From G963666935 sp963666935 (lineage in GTDB: Bacteria; Bacillota; Clostridia; Christensenellales; CAG-138): a DNA stretch of 64,000 nucleotides. The notes under the pieces were generated by a model. The model saw only the letters and a program-made list of their open reading frames with translations. It had not been told where the DNA came from and did not search any database. Numbering within the stretch: position 1 is the first letter of the stretch; each line of letters begins with the position of its first letter. Location: positions 1,922,001 to 1,986,000 of the forward strand of contig OY762936.1 in assembly GCA_963666935.1 (NCBI GenBank), in the 5' to 3' direction. The position numbers were made by a program, and so were the translations under genes. Of the stretch, positions 51,121 to 59,501 are shown in pieces.

Positions 51121-51648
51121 TTACCAACCCCGGTCGTAGCGCTTGAAGCAGTCCTCGCAGACGGTTTTGCCGTCCTGCAGGTGCATCTTCGGCTCGGGCG
51201 CACCCTCGCCGCAGACTTCGCATACCAAGGTGTTGAAAATTCTGGCTTGCTCAGGCAAGCTGTATTTCGGCTCGGAGAAGGCAAAAATCTCCTCCACGGG
51301 AGCGTTGAGCAAATACTCCTTCCACTGGGCGCGGTCCATTCCCTTGTTCAGGTTGGGTTTCATGCACACCCGAAGCTTTTTCCCGCTCTTGCGCTCAAAG
51401 AAAGAGAACGCCTGCTTGCCGGTTCCCCGGTAAAGCAGATTTCCCTTGCCGACTGTGCAGGAAAGCAACGCCTGAATGGCATCCACGCTGCAGGAATCAT
51501 TTTCCGCAACGCATACCACCTCTTCGTCCTTTGAAGTGCCAATCCCCATGACCTTTGTGGCGGCCTCGCAGGCCTTAACCCCAATAGCAAGCCCGGGGCA
51601 CTCGTGCCCGTGGAAGGCTGCCGCCTTTTCCCAAAGTTCTCTATTCAT
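51121..51648 (-). CDS. FmdE-family protein (second copy)
   Basis: A 175-residue close paralog of the FmdE protein at 49292, colinear over its full length, with the same FHGHECPGLAIG motif, ENDSCSVDAIQ, and a C-terminal CEVCGEG/CEDCF zinc ribbon. The bases around the conserved C-terminus are also nearly the same, so the duplication is recent. It has its own promoter and leader (51846-51716), and the transcript ends before the second leader. The start at 51648 follows GTAGGAGG. Confidence 0.88.
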   Translation of the reverse strand: MNRELWEKAAAFHGHECPGLAIGVKACEAATKVMGIGTSKDEEVVCVAENDSCSVDAIQALLSCTVGKGNLLYRGTGKQAFSFFERKSGKKLRVCMKPNLNKGMDRAQWKEYLLNAPVEEIFAFSEPKYSLPEQARIFNTLVCEVCGEGAPEPKMHLQDGKTVCEDCFKRYDRGW

Positions 51649-51715
51649 TGCATTTCCTCCTACAATCATAATTTGATAAAATCGTTTCCTGATTGGCATA
51701 TTGCCATGCGGATAA

Positions 51716-51754
51716 AATAAAAAGGCCCGAAACAGGCGTGGCCCATTTAGCCTT
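51716..51754 (-). terminator. Terminator in the leader of the second FmdE gene
   Basis: On the minus strand AAGGCTAAATGGGCC ... GGGCCTTTTTATTTT. It shares GAAGGCTAAA and the GGCCTTTTT-TATTTT end with the leader at 50737, suggesting the same attenuation mechanism. Confidence 0.7.
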
Positions 51755-51845
51755 CTTGGTACAATCTACCTGGCGATTGCGCGGTATTTTGATCGTGCGG
51801 CCTCAGTGCGCACCACGGCGCGCGCTTCGCACCGTTCTTTTGATC

Positions 51846-51875
51846 AATATATCATCTTCCCAAACGCTCCGTCAA
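51846..51875 (-). promoter_or_regulatory. Promoter of the second FmdE gene
   Basis: TTGACG (51875-51870), 18 bases, TATATT (51851-51846) on the minus strand, the same -35 and spacing as the promoter at 50931. It is divergent from the ileS T-box promoter. Confidence 0.65.
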
Positions 51876-51952
51876 GATTCAGAGTCTCTACCTCCGAGCC
51901 ATCTTTTCGTCTTCTCTTAAAAAACTTCCCCGTTTCTCTCGAAAAAAGGGGA

Positions 51953-52213
51953 TTTACAAACCAGGTGTGCGTTATTATAATAGTAAGATAAATCGTCGAG
52001 TGGGACACGCGGCGGCGCAAGGCCATCTAGAGAGCTTCGGAGTTGCTGGAACCGGGGCAGGAACCGGCGTCATCGCATCACCCATGAGTGCCCGGGGGAA
52101 TCAAGTAGTTCGGGCCGCGTCTCCGCGTTATTGGGGAAAAGAGAGGGCAGGAAACTGCCAATTCGGGTGGTACCGCGCAAGCTGCGTCCCGTTTCGGGGC
52201 CGCGGCTTTTATT
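51953..52213 (+). ncRNA. Isoleucine T-box riboswitch of ileS
   Basis: Promoter TTTACA (51953-51958), 17 bases, TATAAT (51976-51981). The leader has AGAGAGCTTCGGAGTTGCTGGA-type stem I, an isoleucine ATC specifier candidate in GCATCACCCATGAG (about 52077), the T-box AATTCGGGTGGTACCGCG (52160-52177) and a terminator of AAGC...GCTTTTATT (52179-52213). Uncharged tRNA-Ile would favour the antiterminator and turn on ileS. Confidence 0.93.
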
Positions 52214-52244
52214 ATGTGAAAATTTGAAATGCAGGAGAATCAAC

Positions 52245-55200
52245 ATGTACAAAAAGGTTTCCACCTCGCTGGACTTCGTCTCGCGGGAAAAAGAAACGCT
52301 GGAATTCTGGAAAGAAAGTAAAATCTTCGAAAAGAGCGTACAGCTTCGGGAAGGAGCGGACCCCTATACCTTCTACGATGGGCCGCCCACGGCCAACGGT
52401 AAACCCCATATCGGTCACGTGCTCACCCGGGCCATGAAGGATATCATTCCCCGCTACAAAACCATGCGAGGCTATGACGTGCTGCGCAAGGCGGGCTGGG
52501 ATACCCACGGACTGCCGGTGGAGCTGGAAGTGGAAAAACAGCTGGGCTTGGACGGTAAGGAGCAGATCGAAACCTATGGCGTGATTCCCTTCTTGAAAAA
52601 GTGCAAGGAATCCGTTTGGAAATACAAGGGCGAGTGGGAAGTCATGTCCGAGCGGATGGCATTCTGGGCGGACATGGATAGCCCCTATATCACCTATGAA
52701 AACGACTATATCGAATCCGAGTGGTGGGCGCTGAAGACCATCTACGACAAAGGGCTTTTGTACAAGGGCCATAAGGTGGTTCCCTATTGCCCCCGCTGCG
52801 GCACCGCCCTGTCCTCCCATGAGGTCGCGCAGGGATATAAAGACGTAAAAGAAGCTTCCGCCACCGTCCGCTTCCGCTGCACCGATGAGGACGCCTCGTA
52901 CCTGGCCTGGACCACCACTCCTTGGACGCTGGTATCCAACGTGGCCCTGTGCGTACGGGATGACGTTACTTACTGCCGCGCCAAAAAGGATGGCGAGGTA
53001 TTTATCCTGGCCAAAGATTTGGTGGAAGACGTGTTGGGCGAAGGCGCAGAAGTTCTGGATACCTTCCCCGGCAGTGCGCTGGTGGGCCGCTCCTATGAGC
53101 CCATGTTCGAGTGCACCGCAAAAGCCGCGGGCGGCCGCAAAGCCTTTGTAGTCATTGCCGATGACTACGTCACCACCACCGACGGCACTGGCATCGTGCA
53201 CAACGCCGCCGCCTTCGGCGAAGACGACGCCCGGGTCTGCCGGGAAAACGACATCGCCTTTGTGCAGCTTGTGGATCCCCGGGGCAACCTCATTGGCGGC
53301 AGTCCTTTTGACGGCATGTTCGTCAAGGACGCCGACCCGCTCATCATCAAAAATTTAAAAGAACGGGGCCTACTCTGGGCCGCGCCCACCTTCGAGCATA
53401 GCTACCCCTACTGCTGGCGCTGCGATACGCCGCTGATCTACTACGCCCGGGAGAGCTGGTTTATCCGCATGACTGCGGTAAAGGATAAGCTCATGGCCTT
53501 CAACCGCCGGGTCAACTGGATTCCGGATAGCATCAAGGAAGGACGCATGGGCAACTTCATCGAAAACGTCATCGACTGGGGCATTTCCCGAGAGCGGTAC
53601 TGGGGTACGCCTCTGCCGGTTTGGGTCTGCCCGGACTGCGGTGAAATTGAGGTCGTCGGCAGCCGCGATGCGCTTCGCGCGCTGGCGCCGAAGGTCCCTG
53701 CGGATATCGAGCTGCATAAGCCCTACCTCGACCCCATTACCTTCCCCTGCAAAAAGTGCGGCGGAACCATGAAACGGGAACCTTCGGTCATCGACTGCTG
53801 GTTTGACAGCGGCTCCATGCCCTTCGCCCAATGGCACTATCCCTTTGAGAATAAGGAGCAGTTTGAACGCCGTTATCCGGCCAACTTCATCAGCGAAGCC
53901 GTGGACCAAACCCGGGGCTGGTTTTACACCCTGCTGGCGATTTCCACCTGCCTGTTCGACGATCCTTCCTTCCTCAACTGCATCGTGCTGGGCCACGTGC
54001 AGGATAAAGAAGGCCACAAGATGAGTAAGCATGTCGGCAACGTGGTGGATCCCTGGGTCCTGCTGGATAATCAGGGTACCGACGCCGTGCGCTGGTATTT
54101 CTATACCTCCTCCATGCCCTGGCTGCCCAACCGCTTCAGCACCGAGGCCGTCAGTGAGTCCCAGCGGAAGTTCATGGGCACGCTGTGGAACACTTATGCC
54201 TTCTACATCCTCTACGCAGACATCGACGGGTTTAATCCCCTGGAACATACGCTCAATAAGGACAATCTGTCCCCAATGGATTGCTGGGTTCTCTCCCGGC
54301 TAAACACACTGGTGAAAACCACCGGAGAGAATCTGGACGCGCTGAAGATCACCGAGGCCGGTCGGGAAATGCAGCGGTTTGTGGACGACCTTTCCAACTG
54401 GTACGTCCGCCGCTGCCGGGAGCGCTACTGGGGCAAGGACATGACGCCGGACAAAGAGGCCGCCTATATGACCCTCTTTACCGTGCTCAACACCCTCGCC
54501 CATATTTCCGCCCCCTTCGTCCCCTTCCTGGCGGAGTCCATGTACCAGAATCTGGTGCGCACCGTGGACAAAGCCGCGCCGGAGAGTATTCACCTTTGCA
54601 ATTGGCCGGTGGTAAATGAAAGCTTCATTGACCCCGCGCTGGAGCAAAACATGGACGAAGTGCTCGCCATCGTGGTGCTTGGCCGGGCCGTGCGCAGCGC
54701 GGCCAACCTGAAAAACCGCCAGCCTCTTTCCGCCATGTATGTGCAGGGCAGCGCCCTTGATCCCCTGTACGTAAGCATCATCGCCGACGAGCTCAACGTA
54801 AAGAAGGTGGAATTCGTCGCGGACGCCTCCTCCTTTATCTCCTATCAGGTGAAGCCCCAGCTCAAGACTCTTGGGCCCCGCTACGGCAAGATTCTGCCCA
54901 AGATCGGCCAATATCTGGCGGGCTCCGGCATAGGCGACGCTGTGGTGGCCGCCCATAATTCGGGCAAGAGCTACAGCTTTGATGTAGACGGCACTGAAGT
55001 TGTCCTTGGGGCTGAAGATGTGCTGGTTTCCGCCGTAGAAAAAGAAGGCTTCATGTCCCTCACCGAGCGGGACCTCACCGTGGTGCTGGATACCAACCTG
55101 ACTCCTGCGCTCATCGATGAGGGCTTTGTGCGGGAGATCGTCTCCAAAGTGCAGACCATGCGCAAGGAAGCGGGCTTTGAGGTGACTGACCATATCAAGC

Positions 55201-55367
55201 TTTCCTATTGCGGCAGCGTGCGCATCGCCGGGATCTTTGCCGCCTCTGGCAACCACATCGCCAGCGATACCCTTGCGGACGAAATCACGGCCGCTCCTTT
55301 GGGCGGCTATCAGAAAGACTGGGATATCAACGGTGAAGCGGTCACCCTGGAAGTAGTGAAGATTTGA
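52245..55367 (+). CDS. ileS: Isoleucyl-tRNA synthetase, type 2
   Basis: A 1040-residue class-I synthetase. HIGH is PHIGHVLTR (about 53-61), the editing CP1 domain lies at about 200-400 (TPWTLVSNVALCV, GTGIVHNAAAFGEDD), and KMSKS reads KMSKHVGNVVDP (about 592). Zinc-knuckle-like CPRCG and CKKCGG motifs are present. Its length and motif pattern fit the eukaryote-like type 2 IleRS, which is naturally less sensitive to mupirocin. The start at 52245 follows AGGAGAATC; the long upstream frame is T-box sequence. Confidence 0.95.
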   Translation: MYKKVSTSLDFVSREKETLEFWKESKIFEKSVQLREGADPYTFYDGPPTANGKPHIGHVLTRAMKDIIPRYKTMRGYDVLRKAGWDTHGLPVELEVEKQLGLDGKEQIETYGVIPFLKKCKESVWKYKGEWEVMSERMAFWADMDSPYITYENDYIESEWWALKTIYDKGLLYKGHKVVPYCPRCGTALSSHEVAQGYKDVKEASATVRFRCTDEDASYLAWTTTPWTLVSNVALCVRDDVTYCRAKKDGEVFILAKDLVEDVLGEGAEVLDTFPGSALVGRSYEPMFECTAKAAGGRKAFVVIADDYVTTTDGTGIVHNAAAFGEDDARVCRENDIAFVQLVDPRGNLIGGSPFDGMFVKDADPLIIKNLKERGLLWAAPTFEHSYPYCWRCDTPLIYYARESWFIRMTAVKDKLMAFNRRVNWIPDSIKEGRMGNFIENVIDWGISRERYWGTPLPVWVCPDCGEIEVVGSRDALRALAPKVPADIELHKPYLDPITFPCKKCGGTMKREPSVIDCWFDSGSMPFAQWHYPFENKEQFERRYPANFISEAVDQTRGWFYTLLAISTCLFDDPSFLNCIVLGHVQDKEGHKMSKHVGNVVDPWVLLDNQGTDAVRWYFYTSSMPWLPNRFSTEAVSESQRKFMGTLWNTYAFYILYADIDGFNPLEHTLNKDNLSPMDCWVLSRLNTLVKTTGENLDALKITEAGREMQRFVDDLSNWYVRRCRERYWGKDMTPDKEAAYMTLFTVLNTLAHISAPFVPFLAESMYQNLVRTVDKAAPESIHLCNWPVVNESFIDPALEQNMDEVLAIVVLGRAVRSAANLKNRQPLSAMYVQGSALDPLYVSIIADELNVKKVEFVADASSFISYQVKPQLKTLGPRYGKILPKIGQYLAGSGIGDAVVAAHNSGKSYSFDVDGTEVVLGAEDVLVSAVEKEGFMSLTERDLTVVLDTNLTPALIDEGFVREIVSKVQTMRKEAGFEVTDHIKLSYCGSVRIAGIFAASGNHIASDTLADEITAAPLGGYQKDWDINGEAVTLEVVKI

Positions 55368-55386
55368 CGTCTCTGAAAAAAAATTG

Positions 55387-55413
55387 AAAGGGCGCGGAAA
55401 ACCGCGCCCTTTA
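55387..55413 (+). terminator. Terminator of ileS
   Basis: AAAGGGCGCGG, AAAA loop, CCGCGCCCTTT. Confidence 0.9.
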
Positions 55414-55454
55414 TGCCATAATTCTGGTATAATAGGTACATGGAGAAAAAACCG

Positions 55455-56303
55455 ATGAAGCGCTTTTTGCTTTCCCTTCTGGAGGCCGCCGCATACGTGG
55501 CAGGCTACCTCTTGCTGCAGTTGATCGTAAGCTTAGCTTTCGGCGCGTACTTTGGATTCCGCTATGGCATACAGCTCTACTATGACAACAGTATGTTCAA
55601 TTCCGCCCACTTGGTGGAATATGTAACGGAGCAGCTGCTATCCCACGCCACGCTGCTGTCCTTTATGGTGAATGTGCTGACCCTTGTGGCGCTGGTGTTA
55701 CTGTGCCTGATTCGGCGCGGTGGGCCGAAAAAAATTCTGCACCTGCAACCGGTAAAACCTTGGGTGTTTGCGCCCGTCTTTTTGCTGGCGCTGGGGGCCT
55801 GCGGCGCGGTAACGCTGATTCTGACGCTGCTGCCCATCTCCCCGGAAGCCATAGCTGAATATTCCGATCTGGTGAAAGCCACCACCCAAGGCAGCAACGC
55901 CCTGCTCTCCTTCGCAGCCACGGTGATTCTGGCGCCGGTGGTGGAGGAAGCGATCTTCCGGGGTCTAGTGTATCCAACGCTGCGCAAGGCCAACGGGGTA
56001 TTTTTTGCCCTGCTCATCGAATCGCTGATATTCGGTGCCCTTCATGGCAATACCATATGGGTGGCCTACGCCGCCTGCATGGGGGTCATCATGACGCTGG
56101 TATTTGAGGCCACAGGCTCCCTATGGGGGTCCATTGCCTTTCATGTATCCTTTAACTTCCTAGGTTCCTACGTGGGATTTTTCACTTCTGAAACCCTTGT
56201 GGGTAACCTGTTCTTTCTGCTCTGTGCACTCATGATTATGGCTGCAGGGTCGCTGCTGCTTTCCCGCTACCGCAAAGACCGACTACGCCCAAAACCAGAA
56301 TAA
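55455..56303 (+). CDS. CPBP/CAAX-like membrane protease
   Basis: A 282-residue protein with about eight transmembrane helices. The CPBP motif 1 is VVEEAIFRGLVY (EExxxR), motif 2 is FGALHGNTI (His) and motif 3 FHVSFNFLG (HxxxN). These glutamic-type intramembrane proteases include CAAX processing and immunity (Abi) proteins; no bacteriocin is adjacent. The start at 55455 is supported by GGAG nine bases before; an ATG at 55440 is where an extended -10 promoter (TGGTATAAT, 55425-55433) would start the transcript. Confidence 0.85.
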   Translation: MKRFLLSLLEAAAYVAGYLLLQLIVSLAFGAYFGFRYGIQLYYDNSMFNSAHLVEYVTEQLLSHATLLSFMVNVLTLVALVLLCLIRRGGPKKILHLQPVKPWVFAPVFLLALGACGAVTLILTLLPISPEAIAEYSDLVKATTQGSNALLSFAATVILAPVVEEAIFRGLVYPTLRKANGVFFALLIESLIFGALHGNTIWVAYAACMGVIMTLVFEATGSLWGSIAFHVSFNFLGSYVGFFTSETLVGNLFFLLCALMIMAAGSLLLSRYRKDRLRPKPE

Positions 56304-56315
56304 CCGGAGGATTTT

Positions 56316-56846
56316 ATGCGCCAGGAATCACATTCCCCAAACGCCACAGCCATGAGCGACCTGATGCTGTTGCTGTTGCTTTTTGCCCTGCTCTTTTCCG
56401 CTGGCGGGCTGATGCGGCTGGCTCGGTCCTATGCCGCTTGGACTTCAATCGTACTATTCCTTGCAGTAGTAGGGCTTATGTTTGTGCTGTATCGGCGCCG
56501 GCTCGTTTCCTACCGCTACACGCTATGCTACCAAGCGCCGGAGGAAGACGCGTTCGGAGATCTGCCTAAGCTGCCCTTCCCTCTGCACACCCTGACATTG
56601 GAGCGCACCACCAGCGGCAAGACCAATGAAATGGAAACCATCCTCCTTTCGGATATCCTTGCCCTAGGTGACGACGGTCCAGTGTCCACATTCCCCGCCC
56701 CTGTCCGCACGCTGAGGTTTGCCCGAAACAAAAAACAGGCCCTACCCCTCACGTATCGGCACGGCGACGAAACCGTTCTCGCTTTGTTCGCTCCCTCTCC
56801 CGAGCTGCTTGCGCTGCTCAAAGCACAACTACAGGTCCGTGACTGA
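56316..56846 (+). CDS. Hypothetical two-helix membrane protein
   Basis: A 176-residue protein with two transmembrane helices near the N-terminus (DLMLLLLLFALLFSAGG and WTSIVLFLAVVGLMFVLY) and a cytoplasmic beta-like C-terminus. I do not recognise the family. It sits 12 bases after the CPBP gene behind GGAGG and overlaps the start of the decarboxylase, so all belong to one transcript. Confidence 0.7.
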   Translation: MRQESHSPNATAMSDLMLLLLLFALLFSAGGLMRLARSYAAWTSIVLFLAVVGLMFVLYRRRLVSYRYTLCYQAPEEDAFGDLPKLPFPLHTLTLERTTSGKTNEMETILLSDILALGDDGPVSTFPAPVRTLRFARNKKQALPLTYRHGDETVLALFAPSPELLALLKAQLQVRD

Positions 56847-58233
56847 CCACCGTCTTACGGATGCCCTCGAGGCTTATGCTGCCGCCAACCCTGTCCGGTT
56901 CCATATGCCGGGCCACAAGGGCGTGCTGTCACCTCTAGACGTGACGGAACTGCCAGGGTTGGATGATCTGTCACATCCGCAGGGAGTCATCGCCGGAATA
57001 GAAGCCCGATACCAAAAAGCATGCGGCTCCAAGGCCAGCTTTCTTTCCGTCAACGGCTCCACCGCCTGTGTATTGGCTATGTTTCTGGCTCTGGGCGAAG
57101 GCAAGCGAGTGCTGCTAGCCCGGGATTGCCACCGCAGCGCTGTCAATGGAATTGCCCTTGCGGGCCATACACTTACCTCTCTCTTCCCTCCCTATGATGC
57201 AACAAACCGACTTTCCGGCATGATCACGGCGGAGCAGGTAGATGCTGCCCTTACTGCGTCCCCTGCCGACGCGGTGTTTATTACCTCGCCCAACTATCTT
57301 GGCCTTTGCGCAGATGTGGGGGCCATTGCCAACACGGTTCACCGCCATGGTGCGCTATTGCTTGTGGACGGGGCTCATGGCGCGCACTTTCCCTTTTGCG
57401 ATGCGCTGCCGCACTTCCCCGCAGAACAGGTGGACTTGTGGTGCGGAAGCATTCACAAAGCCCTTCCCGCCCTGACACAATGCGCGGTTGTTCACTTGGG
57501 GCAACGCTGCCTCCTCCCTTGTGAGCAGGTACGGAAGTGCCTGAACTTAGTGCAAACCAGCAGCCCCAGCTATTTGCTCATGGCCTCGCTGGAGCAGGCG
57601 CTGACACAAGCGCAGGCATGGGATTGGAACGCGCATTTAAACCGGCTCTTAGCCGTCCGCGCGAATATCCGGGCCATGGAAGGTTTTTCCCTGTTGGGAG
57701 ACAAACCGATGCCCGGCGTTTTCGCCTTTGATCCCTGTCGGCTGACTATCGACGTCAGCGGCCGCGGCATCAGCGGCCAAACTGCCAATCAAGTTCTTAC
57801 GGATGCCGGCATCTATTGCGAGATGGCAGATCTGTACCGAATTGTGCTCATCACCACGCCTATCGATTCGCCGCAGTGGTACGAACGGCTGCTTTTCGCC
57901 CTTTCTCGCCTGCCTCGGGACAGCTTCTCGCCGCCGGAGTGGATCGACTTCCCCCAAGGCGAACCCCACTCTGCCTTCCCGTTTACCGCCTCAAAGCCCG
58001 CGCTTTCCCCCCGTTGTGCCCTGCTCGCCCCTTCGGAGCCTGTACCCCTGTCCCGCACCGCTTTTCGGGTCGCCGCGGTAGCCGCCGGGGCCTATCCTCC
58101 CGGTGTGGCGCTGTTTTTTCCCGGGGAATACATCTCCCCCGAGGCCGCAGAGTGGCTCATGGCCCTTTGTGCCCAAGGCTTCGGTCTTTTCGGAGTCGAA
58201 AACGGGTGCATCAGTTGCGTGAAAACCCAATAA
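56839..58233 (+). CDS. Orn/Lys/Arg decarboxylase family protein (YaaO-like)
   Basis: A 464-residue fold-type-I PLP enzyme. The N-terminal RFHMPGHKG and SVNGSTACVLAMFLALGEGK, the DGAHGAHFPF region and SIHKALPALTQ (PLP Lys) match amino acid decarboxylases of the SpeA/YaaO kind. It starts with GTG at 56839, overlapping the previous stop. In Bacillus yaaO precedes tmk-yaaQ-holB-yaaT; here tmk is missing but darA-holB-ricT follow. Substrate (arginine, lysine or ornithine) is not decided by sequence. Confidence 0.88.
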   Translation: MTDHRLTDALEAYAAANPVRFHMPGHKGVLSPLDVTELPGLDDLSHPQGVIAGIEARYQKACGSKASFLSVNGSTACVLAMFLALGEGKRVLLARDCHRSAVNGIALAGHTLTSLFPPYDATNRLSGMITAEQVDAALTASPADAVFITSPNYLGLCADVGAIANTVHRHGALLLVDGAHGAHFPFCDALPHFPAEQVDLWCGSIHKALPALTQCAVVHLGQRCLLPCEQVRKCLNLVQTSSPSYLLMASLEQALTQAQAWDWNAHLNRLLAVRANIRAMEGFSLLGDKPMPGVFAFDPCRLTIDVSGRGISGQTANQVLTDAGIYCEMADLYRIVLITTPIDSPQWYERLLFALSRLPRDSFSPPEWIDFPQGEPHSAFPFTASKPALSPRCALLAPSEPVPLSRTAFRVAAVAAGAYPPGVALFFPGEYISPEAAEWLMALCAQGFGLFGVENGCISCVKTQ

Positions 58234-58267
58234 GATATATAATGGAATCAAGAAAGGAGGGACCGAC

Positions 58268-58594
58268 ATGAAGCTTATTTTTGCGATCGTGCAGAACGAT
58301 GACTCCAAACATCTAATTCGGGAATTGACCAACAATCACATCAGCGTCACCCGCATCTCCTCCACAGGCGGCTTTCTCCATGGCGGAAACAGCACACTCA
58401 TGATCGGTGTTGAAGATGAGAATGTACAAGAAGCCCTGAACATCATCCGGGAAAAATCCAGCACGCGCAAGGAATACATGGTGGTTCCCACCTCTGTGCC
58501 GGGCTATATCGATAGCACCCCTACCCCCGTGCAGGTCACAATCGGCGGCGCCACGGTGTTCATAGTGGATGTGGCGGACAGCTTTAAGTACTGA
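58268..58594 (+). CDS. darA: Cyclic-di-AMP receptor DarA (PstA/YaaQ)
   Basis: A 108-residue PII-like protein with the family's core: KLIFAIVQNDDSKHLIREL, TRISSTGGFLHGGNSTLMIG and a C-terminal TIGGATVFIVDV. The GG(F)L loops bind c-di-AMP in the trimer. Its function is unsettled, but it responds to c-di-AMP in Bacillus, Listeria and Staphylococcus. It begins 34 bases after the decarboxylase behind AAAGGAGGG. Confidence 0.93.
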   Translation: MKLIFAIVQNDDSKHLIRELTNNHISVTRISSTGGFLHGGNSTLMIGVEDENVQEALNIIREKSSTRKEYMVVPTSVPGYIDSTPTPVQVTIGGATVFIVDVADSFKY

Positions 58595-58595
58595 T

Positions 58596-59495
58596 ATGTC
58601 GGAAACGGGCATCCAGCGGGCACAGCGGCGTATCCTTTCAGCCATTGCTGTGGGGCGTGTTCCTCACGCCTGCCTGATTTCCTGTCCGGATGAATCTATC
58701 GCCTATTTTTTCGCCCGACGGGCTGCGGCCCAGTTTTGCCTAGGCGCGCCGGAACCTGATCAGCTGGACCAGCATCCTGATTTTCACCTGCTGGAGGGTT
58801 CCCCCATCAAAGTGGAAATGATCCGCCGGCTCATTGCAGAACTTGCCAAGCGTTCCTTTTGCGGCGGCGGCCGGGCAGTGCTAATCCGCGGCGCCCATAC
58901 CATGAACGAGCCCGCGCAGAACGCCCTGCTCAAAACGCTGGAAGAGCCCCCAAAGGGGACTCTCTTTTTACTAACCGGCAATGAATCCGGCTTATTGCCA
59001 ACAATCCTCTCCCGGTGCGCCCGGGTATGGTGCGGCGCACCTGCGCAAAGTGAACTTTCCATAGCGCTGCAGGCGGAGGGAGTTTCCGCATCGGAATCGG
59101 AACTATGGGCCGCCGCGGGCGGCTCCTTTGACCGGGCACTCCGGCTTTACCGCGAGGAACCTTACCGGCAGCTGAGGCAGAAATCCCAAACGGCCCTCTT
59201 TGACCTGCTTTCGGGCGGCGTGCCCTTCGACGCAATTTCCACAATCGCCTCTGTGGGCGGAGCAGAGTTTATACTCTCCCTCCTCCGGGATATCCTGCTA
59301 TATAGGGAATGTGGCGTCGTATTGGAAAACCCTGATCAAAAGTCTAGGATCGTAGCCATATCCAGCCGCTTTACAGGCGGCCAAATAAACGCGATGATTG
59401 AATTGACGGTTCAGGCGCTTGCGCGTCTGAATACCCCAGCGTCGGCCCAGGCGACATTCACCTGGCTCTTTGCCGAAATTATTGAGGAGTTATAA
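58596..59495 (+). CDS. holB: DNA polymerase III delta' subunit
   Basis: A 299-residue clamp-loader subunit. RGAHTMNEPAQNALLKTLEEP is the delta' signature and NESGLLPTILSRCARVW the conserved SRC motif region. The N-terminus is short and lacks an obvious Walker A, as in non-catalytic delta'. It starts two bases after the darA stop with a weak site, suggesting coupling. With darA and ricT it reproduces the Bacillus order. Confidence 0.9.
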   Translation: MSETGIQRAQRRILSAIAVGRVPHACLISCPDESIAYFFARRAAAQFCLGAPEPDQLDQHPDFHLLEGSPIKVEMIRRLIAELAKRSFCGGGRAVLIRGAHTMNEPAQNALLKTLEEPPKGTLFLLTGNESGLLPTILSRCARVWCGAPAQSELSIALQAEGVSASESELWAAAGGSFDRALRLYREEPYRQLRQKSQTALFDLLSGGVPFDAISTIASVGGAEFILSLLRDILLYRECGVVLENPDQKSRIVAISSRFTGGQINAMIELTVQALARLNTPASAQATFTWLFAEIIEEL

Positions 59496-59501
59496 ACGCA
59501 T

